Source: Mansonella perstans (taxonomy: Eukaryota; Nematoda; Chromadorea; Rhabditida; Onchocercidae). Taken from it: a stretch of 64,000 nt of DNA. Location of the stretch: positions 1 to 64,000 of the forward strand of contig JBAMDO010000178.1 in the NCBI GenBank assembly GCA_037074765.1, written 5' to 3'. The notes under the pieces are model-generated. The model was not told where the DNA came from. It saw nothing but the letters and a program-made list of their open reading frames with translations, and did not search any database. Every line of letters begins with the position of its first letter. The first letter of the stretch is position 1. Below, piece by piece: positions 12,168 through 23,100 of the stretch. The translations under genes were made by a program, and so were the position numbers.

Positions 12168-13468
12168 ACACCGTTTAGGGTGAAAATGTCGCGAAATTCA
12201 TAACGCGAAATTCCCAATAGGGTTTAAATTTGATTGTATTAACGGCTTTTATGAGCCACCAAATTAATTTCGTAATGTTTAATCTCTTTGTTCCAATTAT
12301 AAGCTGTCAAACTCTTTCCTACCATAAACTAACAAAGAGGCAGCTGCAGTTAACATCTTATTAACCAAAACCATTCTGTAACTGCGTCGAAATCCTTTGT
12401 TTGATGCTTATGCTTACATGCAATATATTGTACCTTCTCAACCAAGCTTATCTGTACAAAGGATTTCATTTTTTATGATCTTTAGTTTCTTATAACTCAA
12501 CTCATTAATACAAGTTTTCTCCGCCTACAATACTCAGTATATAAACTCTCAATCATCCCAAAAGGACCATTTTTGGGATTTGTTCACATCCACGGCTACT
12601 GGTTCTATTCTCCTCATCATTACCGCTTTATTATATGTTAATGTTACCATTAAATACGCGTTCTACATAATTGTTACATTAATCTCGCGTTATCCAATTA
12701 TTGTAATAAAAGGTTTAATTACCCAAGTTTGAGGTGCGAACACAATTCAACTCAACGCAACTCAACACAACGGTTTAATTACCCAAGTTTGAGATGCGAA
12801 CACAATTCAACTCAACGCAACTCAACACAACGGCTTAATTACCCAAGTTTGAGGTGCGAACACAATTCAACTCAACGCAACTCAACACAACGGTTTAATT
12901 ACCCAAGTTTGAGGTGCGAACACAATTCAACTCAACGCAACTCAACACAACGGCTTAATTACCCAAGTTTGAGGTGCGAACACAATTCAACTCAACGCAA
13001 CTCAACACAACGGTTTAATTACCCAAGTTTGAGATGCGAACACAATTCAACTCAACGCAACTCAACACAACGGCTTAATTACCCAAGTTTGAGATGCGAA
13101 CACAATTCAACTCAACGCAACTCAACACAACGGTTTAATTACCCAAGTTTGAGTTTGAGGTGCGAACACAATTCAACTCAACGCAACTCAACACAACGTT
13201 TAATTACCCAAGTTTGAGGTGTCAACGCAACTCAACTCAACGCAACGGTTTAACTACCCAAGTTTGAGATACGACTGTGCCACGTTACAAAAACTTTCCC
13301 GACAAAAACTATGATTAGAAATAGTTTTATAGTGGCATAAGTTTAGTTGTGTTTGAATGTGAAGGGATGCCTGTTAAAATTTAACAAAAGTAATCATTAA
13401 GAAAACCTGGCAAATTTTGGTACTTTTTATCATGGATTGATTGTTAATAGTTTTACCCTAAACGGTGT
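12168..13468. mobile_element. Putative TIR element enclosing the SL1 repeat array
   Basis: A 14-bp sequence ACACCGTTTAGGGT at 12168-12181 is repeated exactly in inverse orientation at 13455-13468, followed inwards by A runs on both arms. It is half G+C, so a chance inverted match 1.3 kb away in this AT-rich DNA is unlikely. The interior holds the SL1 tandem array and no transposase-like frame, so a non-autonomous (MITE-like) element is the best guess. No clear target-site duplication flanks it (left ...GCGCTA, right CAACTA...), so it may be old, or the inverted pair may have another origin. Confidence 0.45.
12712..13268 (+). repeat. 60-bp tandem array whose units start with the SL1 spliced-leader sequence
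   Basis: Ten units start at 12712, 12772, 12832, 12892, 12952, 13012, 13072, 13132, 13198 and 13247. Each begins with the 22-nt nematode SL1 leader (GGTTTAATTACCC...AAGTTTGAG). Units 1, 2, 4, 6 and 8 match all 22 positions. Units 3, 5 and 7 have GGC for GGT. Unit 9 lacks the first G. Unit 10 has TAACT for TAATT. The rest of the unit is a 38-nt A/C-rich spacer made of CAACTCAACGCAAC-like words. Unit 8 has a 6-bp TTTGAG duplication; units 9 and 10 are degenerate. After the leader comes GTGCGA in units 1, 3, 4, 5 and 8-type copies (donor-like GT) but ATGCGA in units 2, 6 and 7. I see no Sm site (AATTTTTGG-like) or SL RNA stem-loops, so these are not ordinary SL RNA genes. The frame through the array is open (20-residue repeats) only because 60 is divisible by 3; it starts at TTG and is probably not translated. 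Confidence 0.95.
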
Positions 13469-13638
13469 CAACTATTTATATGAAAGTATTTTGCAATACT
13501 ATGTTAAACTACCAGTAATATTTGTTATAAAGTTACTTCATTAGCATATTTGAATGGAAATATTCTTTGTTTGTTTATCGAACAATTGCACCATTATGTT
13601 TATCATAATTTGTATGAACCGAAAAAATACCGTAGTTT

Positions 13639-13721
13639 GCAGCGAGTGGGGTTTGAACCCACGAGGACTTAGCGTCCATTGGATCTTAAGTCCAACGCCT
13701 TAACCACTCGGCCATCGCTGC
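13639..13721 (-). tRNA. tRNA-Leu (anticodon UAA)
   Basis: On the minus strand the 83 nt fold as a class II tRNA. The acceptor stem is GCAGCGA with its partner at the 3' end. The A box is TGGCCGAGTGGTTA and the anticodon loop CTTAAGA gives UAA. A long variable arm (TGGACGCTAAGTCC) follows, and the B box is GGGTTCAAACCC. It has no intron and no sign of decay. Confidence 0.97.
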
Positions 13722-13804
13722 TATTTCAATAATCTTTTCTAATAATTGATTAATTTCAATATTGCTTCAGTAGTGCCATGAGTCATATGATTAGTAAGTA
13801 GAAT

Positions 13805-13929
13805 GATTCACCGTTGTCCAGCGATTCACCATTGTGCAGTGATTCACCATTGTCCAGCGATTCACCATTGTCCAGCGATTCACCATTGTCCAGCGATTCA
13901 CCATTGTCCAACGATTGACCATTGTCCAA
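13805..13929 (+). repeat. 18-bp minisatellite, about 7 copies
   Basis: The unit GATTCACCATTGTCCAGC is repeated about seven times with few changes. An open frame through it exists because the period is a multiple of 3. It lies 84 bp past the tRNA-Leu gene. Confidence 0.95.
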
Positions 13930-15708
13930 TCAAACGTGTTAAAGTTTATTTTTTTAGCCAAAAAAATGTTTGTTTTCTCGGCAGTCGATCATTTGTGCCC
14001 ATATATTGTAGTACAAACAACAGCGTGCCTTAACATTTAAGAAAAAAATGGAGAAATAATCTTTGAGCAGTACATTACATTGCATATCATTTCAAAAATA
14101 TTAATAAAAAATAATGTCAATGCCGAGAATAAATCGATCGAATAAATCGATTATAAGGGAATAAATCGATCGCTTAATTTACTATAAAACTCTTTTGTCA
14201 ATTTTTAATGTAAGTATTGAATAGTGGCAAAAAGTTTGCGGTGTTTATTGTTTATTTGATGACTTTATTTAGATTTGACATCTTAATTTATTAAACATAC
14301 GTATATCGGAATCGAAAATTAGTCACAATTATCATTTTCGATTATTCCTAGAAACTGATGAATTACAAGATTGTCGAATTTGACTGGTGAAGCTGAACTT
14401 ACAAAACTTTTATCTAATCCGAAAAACCGTAACAGATACGCAATGTAGATTCAACGAAGGAGTTCCCACAAGCTAATCATCGTTTGAAGTAAATTGTTGT
14501 AATATCGATGTAATACAACGATAAATGAATAGTTAACGCATTCGTCCATTTATGACAAAATCCGATACATACAAACGAAAGACTGTCCAAATGTAAAAAT
14601 TCAGTCATTGCAATCGGTTTATGAAATTATTAACGGATTCACAATCGTTCTGTTGAAGATTGAAGAGCTCGTTGTAAGTGAGGGATAATTACTAGGCGAC
14701 AATCACTGATGTCCAAATGATAGCTTCATCAGTAATTTAAGCTATTACAACAACACATAACGAATGATTGGAGAAAATCCTTGAAAATGTCATAAAATTA
14801 ACGAACAGTGAAATGTTAAAATTTGGTTATTTCAGAGATTTTAAATTTGGAATCCGAATTTTTCAAAAAGAATTAGAGGGAAAGGATTCTAGTTTACTTG
14901 CAAAAAAAACTAATACTTGAGTTAAAGATGAGGAGCTTTTAATACATTTACACAATCATAGAAAGAAATTATTTATAAAAATCCGAGAAATATCGGTCAG
15001 CAATTGGACATTTTTCATGTTAGATGAAAACAAGTTTGAATAGTTCAGTTACTTTTAGATTCGCAAAACTTCATGAGCAAAAAAATAGTTGATTTATTAT
15101 TCGATAAGATAAAATGCAATGGATTGAAATGTCTGCAGATTTCAACGTTACAGCTTATAAAGTTCACATTTATTCCATTGATCCCATCGATAGTTTGATT
15201 TGTGTAGTAGCTAAAAAAAGTAAACAATTAACGGTGTGAGAAATACCAACACCGATGAATATCATACATTGAATTTTTTTTCTTCTGTAATTATATGTAA
15301 ACAATTGGTAATATCATATATCTATGATTTTGATAAGTAATCCTAAGATTTAGCAATATCATATCATCTATGATTTTGATAAGTAATGCTAAGATTCAGT
15401 AATATCATATCATCTATGATTTACGATTTTGATAAGTAATGCTAAGATTTAGCAATATCATATCATTTATGATTTTGATAAGTAATGCTAAGATTCACAT
15501 CTATTGAAAAGCATTTCTTCATTTTGTTCAATTTCATTGCAAAAATATTTTCTGAAAAGTGAATTGCTGAAAATATGCTGTAATAAAGATAATAATTAAA
15601 TTACCAAGACTTGATTTATGGTAAGTTTGACTTTAGAGTAAATTTAAACTTGTCATAAAAATATTAAAAGTCGCTTTTTGAATTCAAAAATAAATTCAAC
15701 TAATGTAG
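13930..15708. other. Intergenic, no gene seen apart from repeats
   Basis: AT-rich sequence between the two tRNA genes. Only the 46-bp repeat at 15310-15498 stands out. The open frame at 15045-15227 has no coding support. Confidence 0.5.
15310..15498 (+). repeat. About 46-bp tandem repeat, 4 copies
   Basis: Four copies of a unit running AATATCATATCATCTATGAT then TTTGATAAGTAATGCTAAGA are joined head to tail. The third copy has a short insertion (TTACGA). Function unknown. Confidence 0.9.
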
Positions 15709-15780
15709 GCGTCAGTGGTGTAATGGTCAGCATGGTTGCCTTCCAAGCAATCGACGGGGGTTCGATTCCCCCCTGACGCA
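15709..15780 (+). tRNA. tRNA-Gly (anticodon UCC)
   Basis: 72 nt with acceptor stem GCGTCAG/CTGACGC plus a discriminator A. The A box is TGGTGTAATGGTCAG. The anticodon stem-loop TTGC-CTTCCAA-GCAA gives UCC, and the B box is GGTTCGATTCC. It is intact and has no intron. Confidence 0.97.
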
Positions 15781-17358
15781 TGGTCGTATCACATCAGCTG
15801 CAACAGACCGTTTTGCAACATTCGCTTTTTGGAATGAAAACATATTACGAGCCTTGCTTATCACTTAAAATGTCATACGATTAACTATAACGTACATATT
15901 ATTATATATTTGTTAGATTATGATTTAAAAAGGCCTTTGAATCTTTCGGAAGAATTTTACTAGAACCTTAGGCTATTTTGAGTTACAATTATGTGACACA
16001 TTGAATGCACATCAGATGTTTTTATCAATTCCAGGAATGAAGCATCATTAAAGATAAAAGATTACTGATATTATCCTACTCAAATAACTATGATGAATAT
16101 CATCGCACCTTACTTTAAGTTTTTGTAACTCTTGAATGATGATTTATATATTCATTTAAAAGTAAATCAAATATTTTTCACTTAATCATATCAAAAAATT
16201 GGGAAATTTCCGATCCTTGCCATACTATTTTCACTGTTGCATTCTAAATTACTAATGTTTATCACTTAATTAATGCAATTAAATATCATCCTGATATGAC
16301 TAAGTATCAATTCTTCGGAAATTTCCTAGTTTTTTTTAGTTTTTTTTTTTTTTTTTTCTTTCTTTTTTTGCATCTAGCAGTTTTTCTTGTCGCGAAATGC
16401 GAAATAATTTGTAGCATTTATGCAAATAGTGTGAATTTGTAAATATAAATATATGACATGAATATTGTTTTAATTCGAATAGTTGTCATACTTTTGAGAT
16501 TAATAGCAAAAACGTGAGTTTATTCTAGGAATGTATGATATTGTAAACAATCTTAAAAATAAGTAGTCTATAAGGTAGTCGGCAAATTATAAAGGATTTC
16601 AATTATAATTATGTGAAATCATCGGAAATTGTGAAGGGATTTTGTATGTAAAAAGGAATGTAACACGTTGTAAATTATCACTGGAAAACTTGGCAATTTG
16701 AAGTCAACGTGAAGTTATCAGATAGTAGTAAAATTTTTTCGCTTTAAAAGGAATCAGCATTAGATCAATGGTAGGTTTTTTGTTTTAATTCAGCTATCGA
16801 TAATCAGAGCTTCTCATCAGCTACAGTCCTCTGTTATCATTTCTTTTCGCTATTGCTTATAGTAAGCTGCGATTCATTTTTACTATTGCTTATCATTTTT
16901 CGCATATTTATCATTTCTTCTTGATAACATTAGTAGTATTGTAGTATATAAATTCAATACTATAAGTCAAATAAATTTTTATGATCTAGAAGAACGACAA
17001 TTTTCCAACTCAAATTTATTCACAATATTCCTGACAAAAACGAATTACTTGTATTTTTATTTAGGACTATTGAATTCTGCAAATAATTTTTTACATCGTC
17101 AATTTATAAGAGGATTCTCTAACTTTGAAGAAATCAATAGAAAATTCCAAATGTTTCATTGCTTGAAACTTTGAAATTCAATTACAAATTAAAAATTAAT
17201 TTTTAGACAGAATGATAGTAAATGTCACTGAACAGTTACTATAAAATTAAGCTTTCTGTTTCGTTATTAAATCGCTCATTAAAATAAACAAACAACTTCA
17301 AACCATAAGATAATTTGCCTTCAAATAAAAATTATTTTCATATCCAATTATTTCACAG
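15781..17358. other. Mostly non-coding; may hold upstream exons of the gene ending at 17493
   Basis: AT-rich with a T run at 16331-16357. A possible first exon starts at ATG 16461 (MNIVLIRIVVILLRLIAK, hydrophobic) with a donor ACGTGAGT near 16516. I could not find a linking exon that keeps phase with any confidence. Confidence 0.3.
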
Positions 17359-17493
17359 CTCATAGCATGTATCGATGATGCAACTCATTGCAAAGGCACA
17401 AATCAGATTCCGTTGGACTGGGAAATACCCGCATTTCTGGCAGTAGTAAGGGATTTTATGGGATATCAAGTTTTCCGGATGTTAAAAGATTGA
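17359..17493 (+). CDS. Probable 3' exon of an unrecognised gene (partial)
   Basis: After the acceptor TTTCACAG (ends 17358) a frame of 44 codons runs to TGA at 17491-17493. It reads LIACIDDATHCKGTNQ, IPLDWEIPAFLAV, VRDFMGYQVFRMLKD. Base composition is clearly less AT-rich than the flanks. A GTAAGG donor-like site (after GTA at 17448) means the exon could also end there. The RNF5-like start codon is only 265 bp downstream on the same strand, a spacing typical of nematode operons. I do not recognise the protein. A small secreted or membrane protein is possible if the hydrophobic ATG exon near 16461 belongs to it, but that link is a guess. Confidence 0.4.
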   Translation, partial: LIACIDDATHCKGTNQIPLDWEIPAFLAVVRDFMGYQVFRMLKD

Positions 17494-17729
17494 AAGACAA
17501 TTACTAATTATGCAAATAATAATTACTTTCAAAAGGAATCATTTTTCAGCAAGCATAAAATGTAGAATTTTTTTAGAATGAATGTTGTTATATGAACATT
17601 ATCATTTATTGGCATTCTGTGATTTCCCTCTTTTTTATTCATTTTTTTGTAATTGCACGTAAATTATGAAATAATTAAATATGAAAATAATTTTTTTTCT
17701 TTACAATAATATCATAACATTTATCAAAA

Positions 17730-17739
17730 AATACTGCAG
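17730..17739 (+). promoter_or_regulatory. Candidate trans-splice acceptor for the RNF5-like gene
   Basis: ATACTGCAG ends 20 nt before the ATG at 17759. All three frames between the two have stops, so an upstream coding exon is excluded, and a leader-accepting site is the simplest reading. Confidence 0.4.
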
Positions 17740-17758
17740 AAAATTCATATAGTTACTG

Positions 17759-19558
17759 ATGGCTACATCTGAAAAGCGTCGTGAATATCGTAAAGAATCC
17801 AAGAATAACAGTATCGATGAAGACCATTCAAGGTGAGTAGCTATATCGAAATTTCAGTCCCTGTAGATTTAGTGTATATTTTTACACCGAAAAAATTTCA
17901 TTTGATGATCGTTGAAGTTTTACTGAAATATTTGATTTCAAAAATTTGCAAACATTGATAGTATCATTATTTAATTTGATGTTTGAGATTTTCTTAACAT
18001 GATAGTGATTTCTATTTCAGTTTTTCTTTTGCTTAGAAAGTTTTTAGTATTTTGATTCCATGATAATGATTCTTTTAGGATAACGCTGCAAGTTCTTTAG
18101 GTATGAATGCAGCATCTGCTATAAAGAAGCGGTGAATCCAGTTGTTCTTAGCTGCGGCCACTTTTATTGCTGGAATTGTATTGATGAATGGTTGAGCAAC
18201 TATGCACACAGTAAGAAACAATGTCCTATCTGTAAAAAGCGTGTTCGAGATGGTGGTGTATGTTTTTATTCTCTCTTATAAATGAAATAAAATATATGAT
18301 CGAACGGAAGACTATCATTAAAAAATGTGTAATAACATTTGAAACATTTTGCATGTACTGTCTCTAGACTGCACAGAAATTAGTCTGTAAGAAAAAATGA
18401 AGGCTAAACTTTGTAATTTCTATAAATCTGTGGCTATATTTTCAAATCACTTTTTATTTACTGGATTGATGTGTATCTGATGTACGTGGCTTTTATTCAT
18501 GCACGATTTGTTTAGAAACACTGCGTTCTCGTGACATCGGCCTAATATGTTTTTCGAAATACTTTTTCGATATCTTAGTTTACTTTAAGCAGTAAAATGG
18601 TAGTTCTCTGCTAGCATATAGTTTGACTTGCAAGTTAAATTTTCGCCATTTCACTATTCACTGTAACTATTTTGATTTGTTTGACAGTTAATTTTTTTTA
18701 GGTCATTCCGATTTATGGTAAAGGGTTGGTGAGTTACTGTAAAAATCCGAGACCTATAGCACCTGCATTAACTGACGAGGTTAGCTGTTTTTTGATAGAA
18801 ATGATGCTTTCGCTTGCATGTAGTGATTCTAGATATACAAGTATTTATTATGCTCAGATATGAAATAAATTCAGAACAATGAAGGAATTTATTTTTAATT
18901 AATTTCGATGACATTTCGGGAAAAAAAACTTCATGAGTGGTTTTATATTTTATATTTACTCGAAAATCTCGTCCCCTTATTGTTAACCCATGATTCCAGA
19001 AATGAGGAAGATATGAAAGTATTGAGAAATCGAAATTGTATCGGCAGTGAGCTGGTGGAGTGAGTTCATATGCTTGCATGTGTGTATGCGTGCGATATTA
19101 ATGGAATCCTTTGATTAATAAATCCTTAAAATGTCACTCAAGTGACGTGAAGTAATTTAAGGATGAAAAAGAAGAATCACAATCGCCGACTGAAGATACC
19201 AATTGGATTGATTTCCTCAAAATAGCTACTGTTGTAGCTGGAATGATTGGTGCATTCATACTCGGTAGACAAACAACAAAAAGGTAATTTTAAAATTTCT
19301 GAATAATTTTTAAATTATATATCAGATCATCAATTATTATAATCAAATCACTCACATTGTCATAGTTATGGTGTATATTTCTTCGAAACTTTCGCTTTAA
19401 ATTTTCGGGAATTAAGATATATTGATCACCAAAATAACTTTGAAAAGCTTGCTATAGGGATGCTTGATTCCCAATTTTTTGAGCAATTTTTTTCTTTCTT
19501 TTTGTTTTAGTAGCAATATTGATATAATTCTTTAAATTATAGGGCGCGCAAAATTTAG
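17759..19558 (+). CDS. rnf-5: RNF5/RNF185-type membrane-anchored RING E3 ubiquitin ligase
   Basis: Exons: 17759-17832, 18101-18257, 18702-18779, 19162-19283, then either a tiny last exon 19543-19558 (ending RARKI) or read-through to an immediate TAA; 148 or 144 aa. The C3HC4 RING lies at residues 28-69: C28-x2-C31, C43-G-H45, C48-x2-C51, C66-P-I-C69, with the conserved sequence ECSIC...SCGHFYCWNC...CPICK. Next comes VIPIYGKG, the short tail motif typical of RNF5 after the RING. One hydrophobic segment (about 118-138, ending AGMIGAFILG) anchors the C-terminus. RNF5 ligases sit in the ER membrane and ubiquitinate misfolded or short-lived membrane proteins for degradation (ERAD). Mammalian RNF5 has a longer C-terminus with a second membrane segment; this copy is shorter. 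It is followed on the same strand by ODR-4, which fits a shared ER-quality-control unit. Confidence 0.88.
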
Positions 19559-20077
19559 TTGGCGAGTGGGAAAACTTGGATTCTTGTATTATATTAGTTC
19601 TTCCGATTTTTTATTAAATATGTATGATACTTGTCAGGGATTTTTTTAATAAAATTTGAAATCACATGACTACTGATAAATGTGCTTTTTTAAATGTGTA
19701 CTAATAAATGTGCTTTTTGAGTATTAATAAATGAGCTTTTTTATCTTGTATTTGATAATGATTTTTAACTTATTCTTCTTATTCATGCAGCTGTTCTTTA
19801 TTCATTTTATAAAACTTTATAATGCTTTGAGCTCAAGGTATTGAAATGGAGCACACTGCGGATTGTCTTCAATATGTGTTTTGATTTGATCGTATGAAAT
19901 AAAAATTTTAATGAATGACCCATTGAGGCAATTATTATTCGGTATAACCCAACCGTACAAAGTATTATCAAAAATAATGGAGATTTTTATTAAAATTCAA
20001 GAGGAACAAACAATTTTTCATGTATAACAAATTACTTTGCTATATTTATATATACATCTTGCATATCGATATAATAT

Positions 20078-20087
20078 AAATTTGCAG
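20078..20087 (+). promoter_or_regulatory. Candidate trans-splice acceptor for odr-4
   Basis: AAATTTGCAG ends 65 nt before the ODR-4 ATG (20152), in the 594-bp gap after the RNF5-like stop. Confidence 0.35.
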
Positions 20088-20151
20088 ACATTTTTGGACA
20101 ATTCTTATCAATAAATATTATAAATATACATTAACTACTGTAATTACCATA

Positions 20152-23100
20152 ATGATTTTGCTGGATAAATGTTTGGAATTTTTATTGGATTCTTATATTC
20201 GAGAACATTGTGACAGAGAGAGAAAATATGCAATTACTGGTAGCGTTGGATTTCTAATTGGTTCCAAGATGGATAGAGATTTTCACGTGGCATATATTGC
20301 AATGTGTGCTCAGCCTGATACCATACAAGATGAGGTGCAATTTTTTCCAAGCAGATCTGCGATTGAACTCATTCGCGGTACCTATTATTAGTAATTAATC
20401 TTTTCTACTATGGTGAGAATATTTTGGTTTTTGATGTATTTTGAAATGAACTTCAATGTTATTATGTTGTGAAATGAAATTAATTAAATATATGTTAGAA
20501 AGGATGTATTAACAATACTTTATGTTATTTTATTTTTGCAAGAATTAAAAATTTTTTAAAGAAAGGATATATTTTGCAGACCGGTGATATTCATTCCAAA
20601 TCAGTTGATGCTGATTGGATTGTTGATATTGGTTCACGTGTTTTAAGATTTTTGCCTGGTGGCACTATGATAGTTGGTAAGTATTTTCATTAATACATTT
20701 AGCAAATATCAAAGGTTAATTATCAAGTTTATTGAATTTGAAATGATTCCCATTTCTTCAGAAAATAATTTTTCCCTCTTCAATTGATTCCTAATCTCGT
20801 AATACACAAAATTATTGCATGTTTTCAATTTTCTGTTATTTGCTTTATGCTTTAATTAAAAATTTGAATCATCACTTATCTATTTAAAAATAGATATATA
20901 TTTAGACCTTCAATTTGTTATTTCAGGTTTGCTATGGCTAAGTGATTCAAAAACATCATTGGAGTCGGCACAAGTTCGTGGCATGCTTGTTCGAGCACTT
21001 TCTCAGTTAGCAATCCGTCATAATGAGCTTAGCTCTCTAAAAATCAAACCTGTTGATAATTCATTGGTTTGTTGCTTTTTTTTCTTATTATTTTTTCTTT
21101 CTTCTCATCTTAACTTTAAAATTAGTGAGCCGTTCATTGCCTGAATAGCGGCTGCAATACCGTAATAGATAAAACGACTTGTTCTTTTTAGGTCTTTCTT
21201 AGAGATATAATCTAGAGGGGTTAAAAAGTAGCATAATCATTGTAAGATTGTGGATAAAAGTAATTAGTCTTCACTCAGTATTTAACAGTAGTGAGTTTAA
21301 ATTTAAATGAGAGAAAGAATAGTAGGATTTGGATTAGTAGTTTTTTTGTGATTGTTTTATTTTTCGTTCTCCGATTGGATTTATGATTTTAAAAGAACAT
21401 TTTTAATGAAATATTACTTAAAAAAAATACAGTAAGTTTGGATAAATTTCAGGCATTAGTTGGAATTAAAACGCCATTAGGGAAGCCGTTTGGATGCATT
21501 GTTGATTGCAGTCGAAAGGGTGCTGCTGGCTCACAAACTAAAGTTAGCTTTAGTGAGGTATACATTTTCCTATTTGATATTTGATGGATACTTTATGCGT
21601 GCCGTAGTCAATTTTCTTGAATTATAATATATTTACTACTTTCCTGATTGCTGATTGCTACATATAGCATTGGTGATAGTAAATTGGAAGTGAGTTAAGG
21701 ATAGCTTATATTTGTTTTTAATGAAATATTACTCTTAAATTAGTCAAATAAGTGGTATATGTTTTATATTTTGTATTGTAGGAAATATTTTTGTAGCACT
21801 ATGTTTCAGTTACTTAGAAATATGATAAGAGTTATAATTAGCTAGATGTTGTAGTTGGAATGGGTATGCTTGGAATCATCTGCTGCTTTTCGATTATCAC
21901 AACCTTTGACTGATGGTGTTTGGGATTTTCACAAGCAGTTTACAAGTGCAATATATGATTGGGCCGAATGTGTAAATTTTTTATCACCGTTTGATTCTGT
22001 TTTTGTTTGAACGTCTCACTCTAAGATTCCTGAAAGAAGATGGTGACGATATTTTGACTTTTAGTTTTGAACTTCCGAAGTTGATTGGTATTCTAGACAA
22101 ATAGTTGGAATAATCAGGTGATTTTGTTTTAGTTTTTAAAAACGAATTCAGTACTGGTCAATGGCTTGTCACGACCACGAGATGAAATTTTGAGGCCTCG
22201 TGATCGGAAAAATCGGGGGCCGATTGCATTTGATATTGAAATATTTCTAAATACTGGTGCGCTTCATTAAAGATTCAAATAATTTATACGAACATATTTC
22301 TGGTCACGAATATTTACTACATCCTCAAAAAACAGCTATGATCTAGATTCAAATTAAAAACGCTAATTAATGTCGTAAGGTTTGAATATATTGCGCTTGA
22401 ACATTCAAAATAATTGCAACTAAATGAAATTTCAGACGAGAAAAATGATTGCGATAACCAAACGATATCATCATTCTGCGTCATTGACGTAATCGTAGAT
22501 ACTGTTGCGAAGGCAGCAGTGCCCAGTAAAGCTACCGTTGGTCAAGCAATTGATGCTGTTAAGGAACATATAATAAGATCGTTATGTAGTAGAGCTGGTA
22601 AGTTGCTATTTATCGCGTTATGAATAAATAATGACTAAAAAATCTTTGGATTTTGTCAAAATATTTCATCATGAGAGAATATTGTAATGGCCTGAAAATT
22701 CAATAATTTGTTTTTTTAGAAAAGTTAATATTTCCTTCTTATGTATCTTGTCAGCTTAAAATCGTATATAATATTATGGTGTAAATTTAACAAATTATTA
22801 AATTTCTGGATGTCGTTGAAATTTGATTCCCAATGGAATTTTACTATTCAGTTATCCATAAATAAACTGAGCGTTTATTTCAATCTGTAAACTTATGCAT
22901 ATTTCAAAGAACTTCATTACGAAAGTACGGATGTGATCGAAGATGAACCAAAGGATCGGTTAGCAGTGCATCAATTACCTCGTGCTGCTTATGTGTCTTT
23001 ACCCAGTCAGCAAGCAATCGTTTTCACGGATTATCTCTTTGAAAGTGATACGGCGAGTGATGCACAGCAATCTTTTGCAGAATTTTTAACACTTAAAGTT

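Noticed and set aside
12729..13217. 162-codon open frame through the SL1 array encoding 20-residue repeats
   Set aside because: It starts at TTG, and is open only because the unit is 60 bp and the insert 6 bp. No promoter or splice context, and the leader sequence explains the DNA better.
13247..13330. Last SL1 copy as a true SL RNA gene
   Set aside because: No Sm-binding site or paired stems in the following 80 nt, and the leader has a mismatch.
13803..14033. Open frame of His/Cys/Pro repeats
   Set aside because: Read-through of the 18-bp minisatellite; the frame beyond it has no coding signs.
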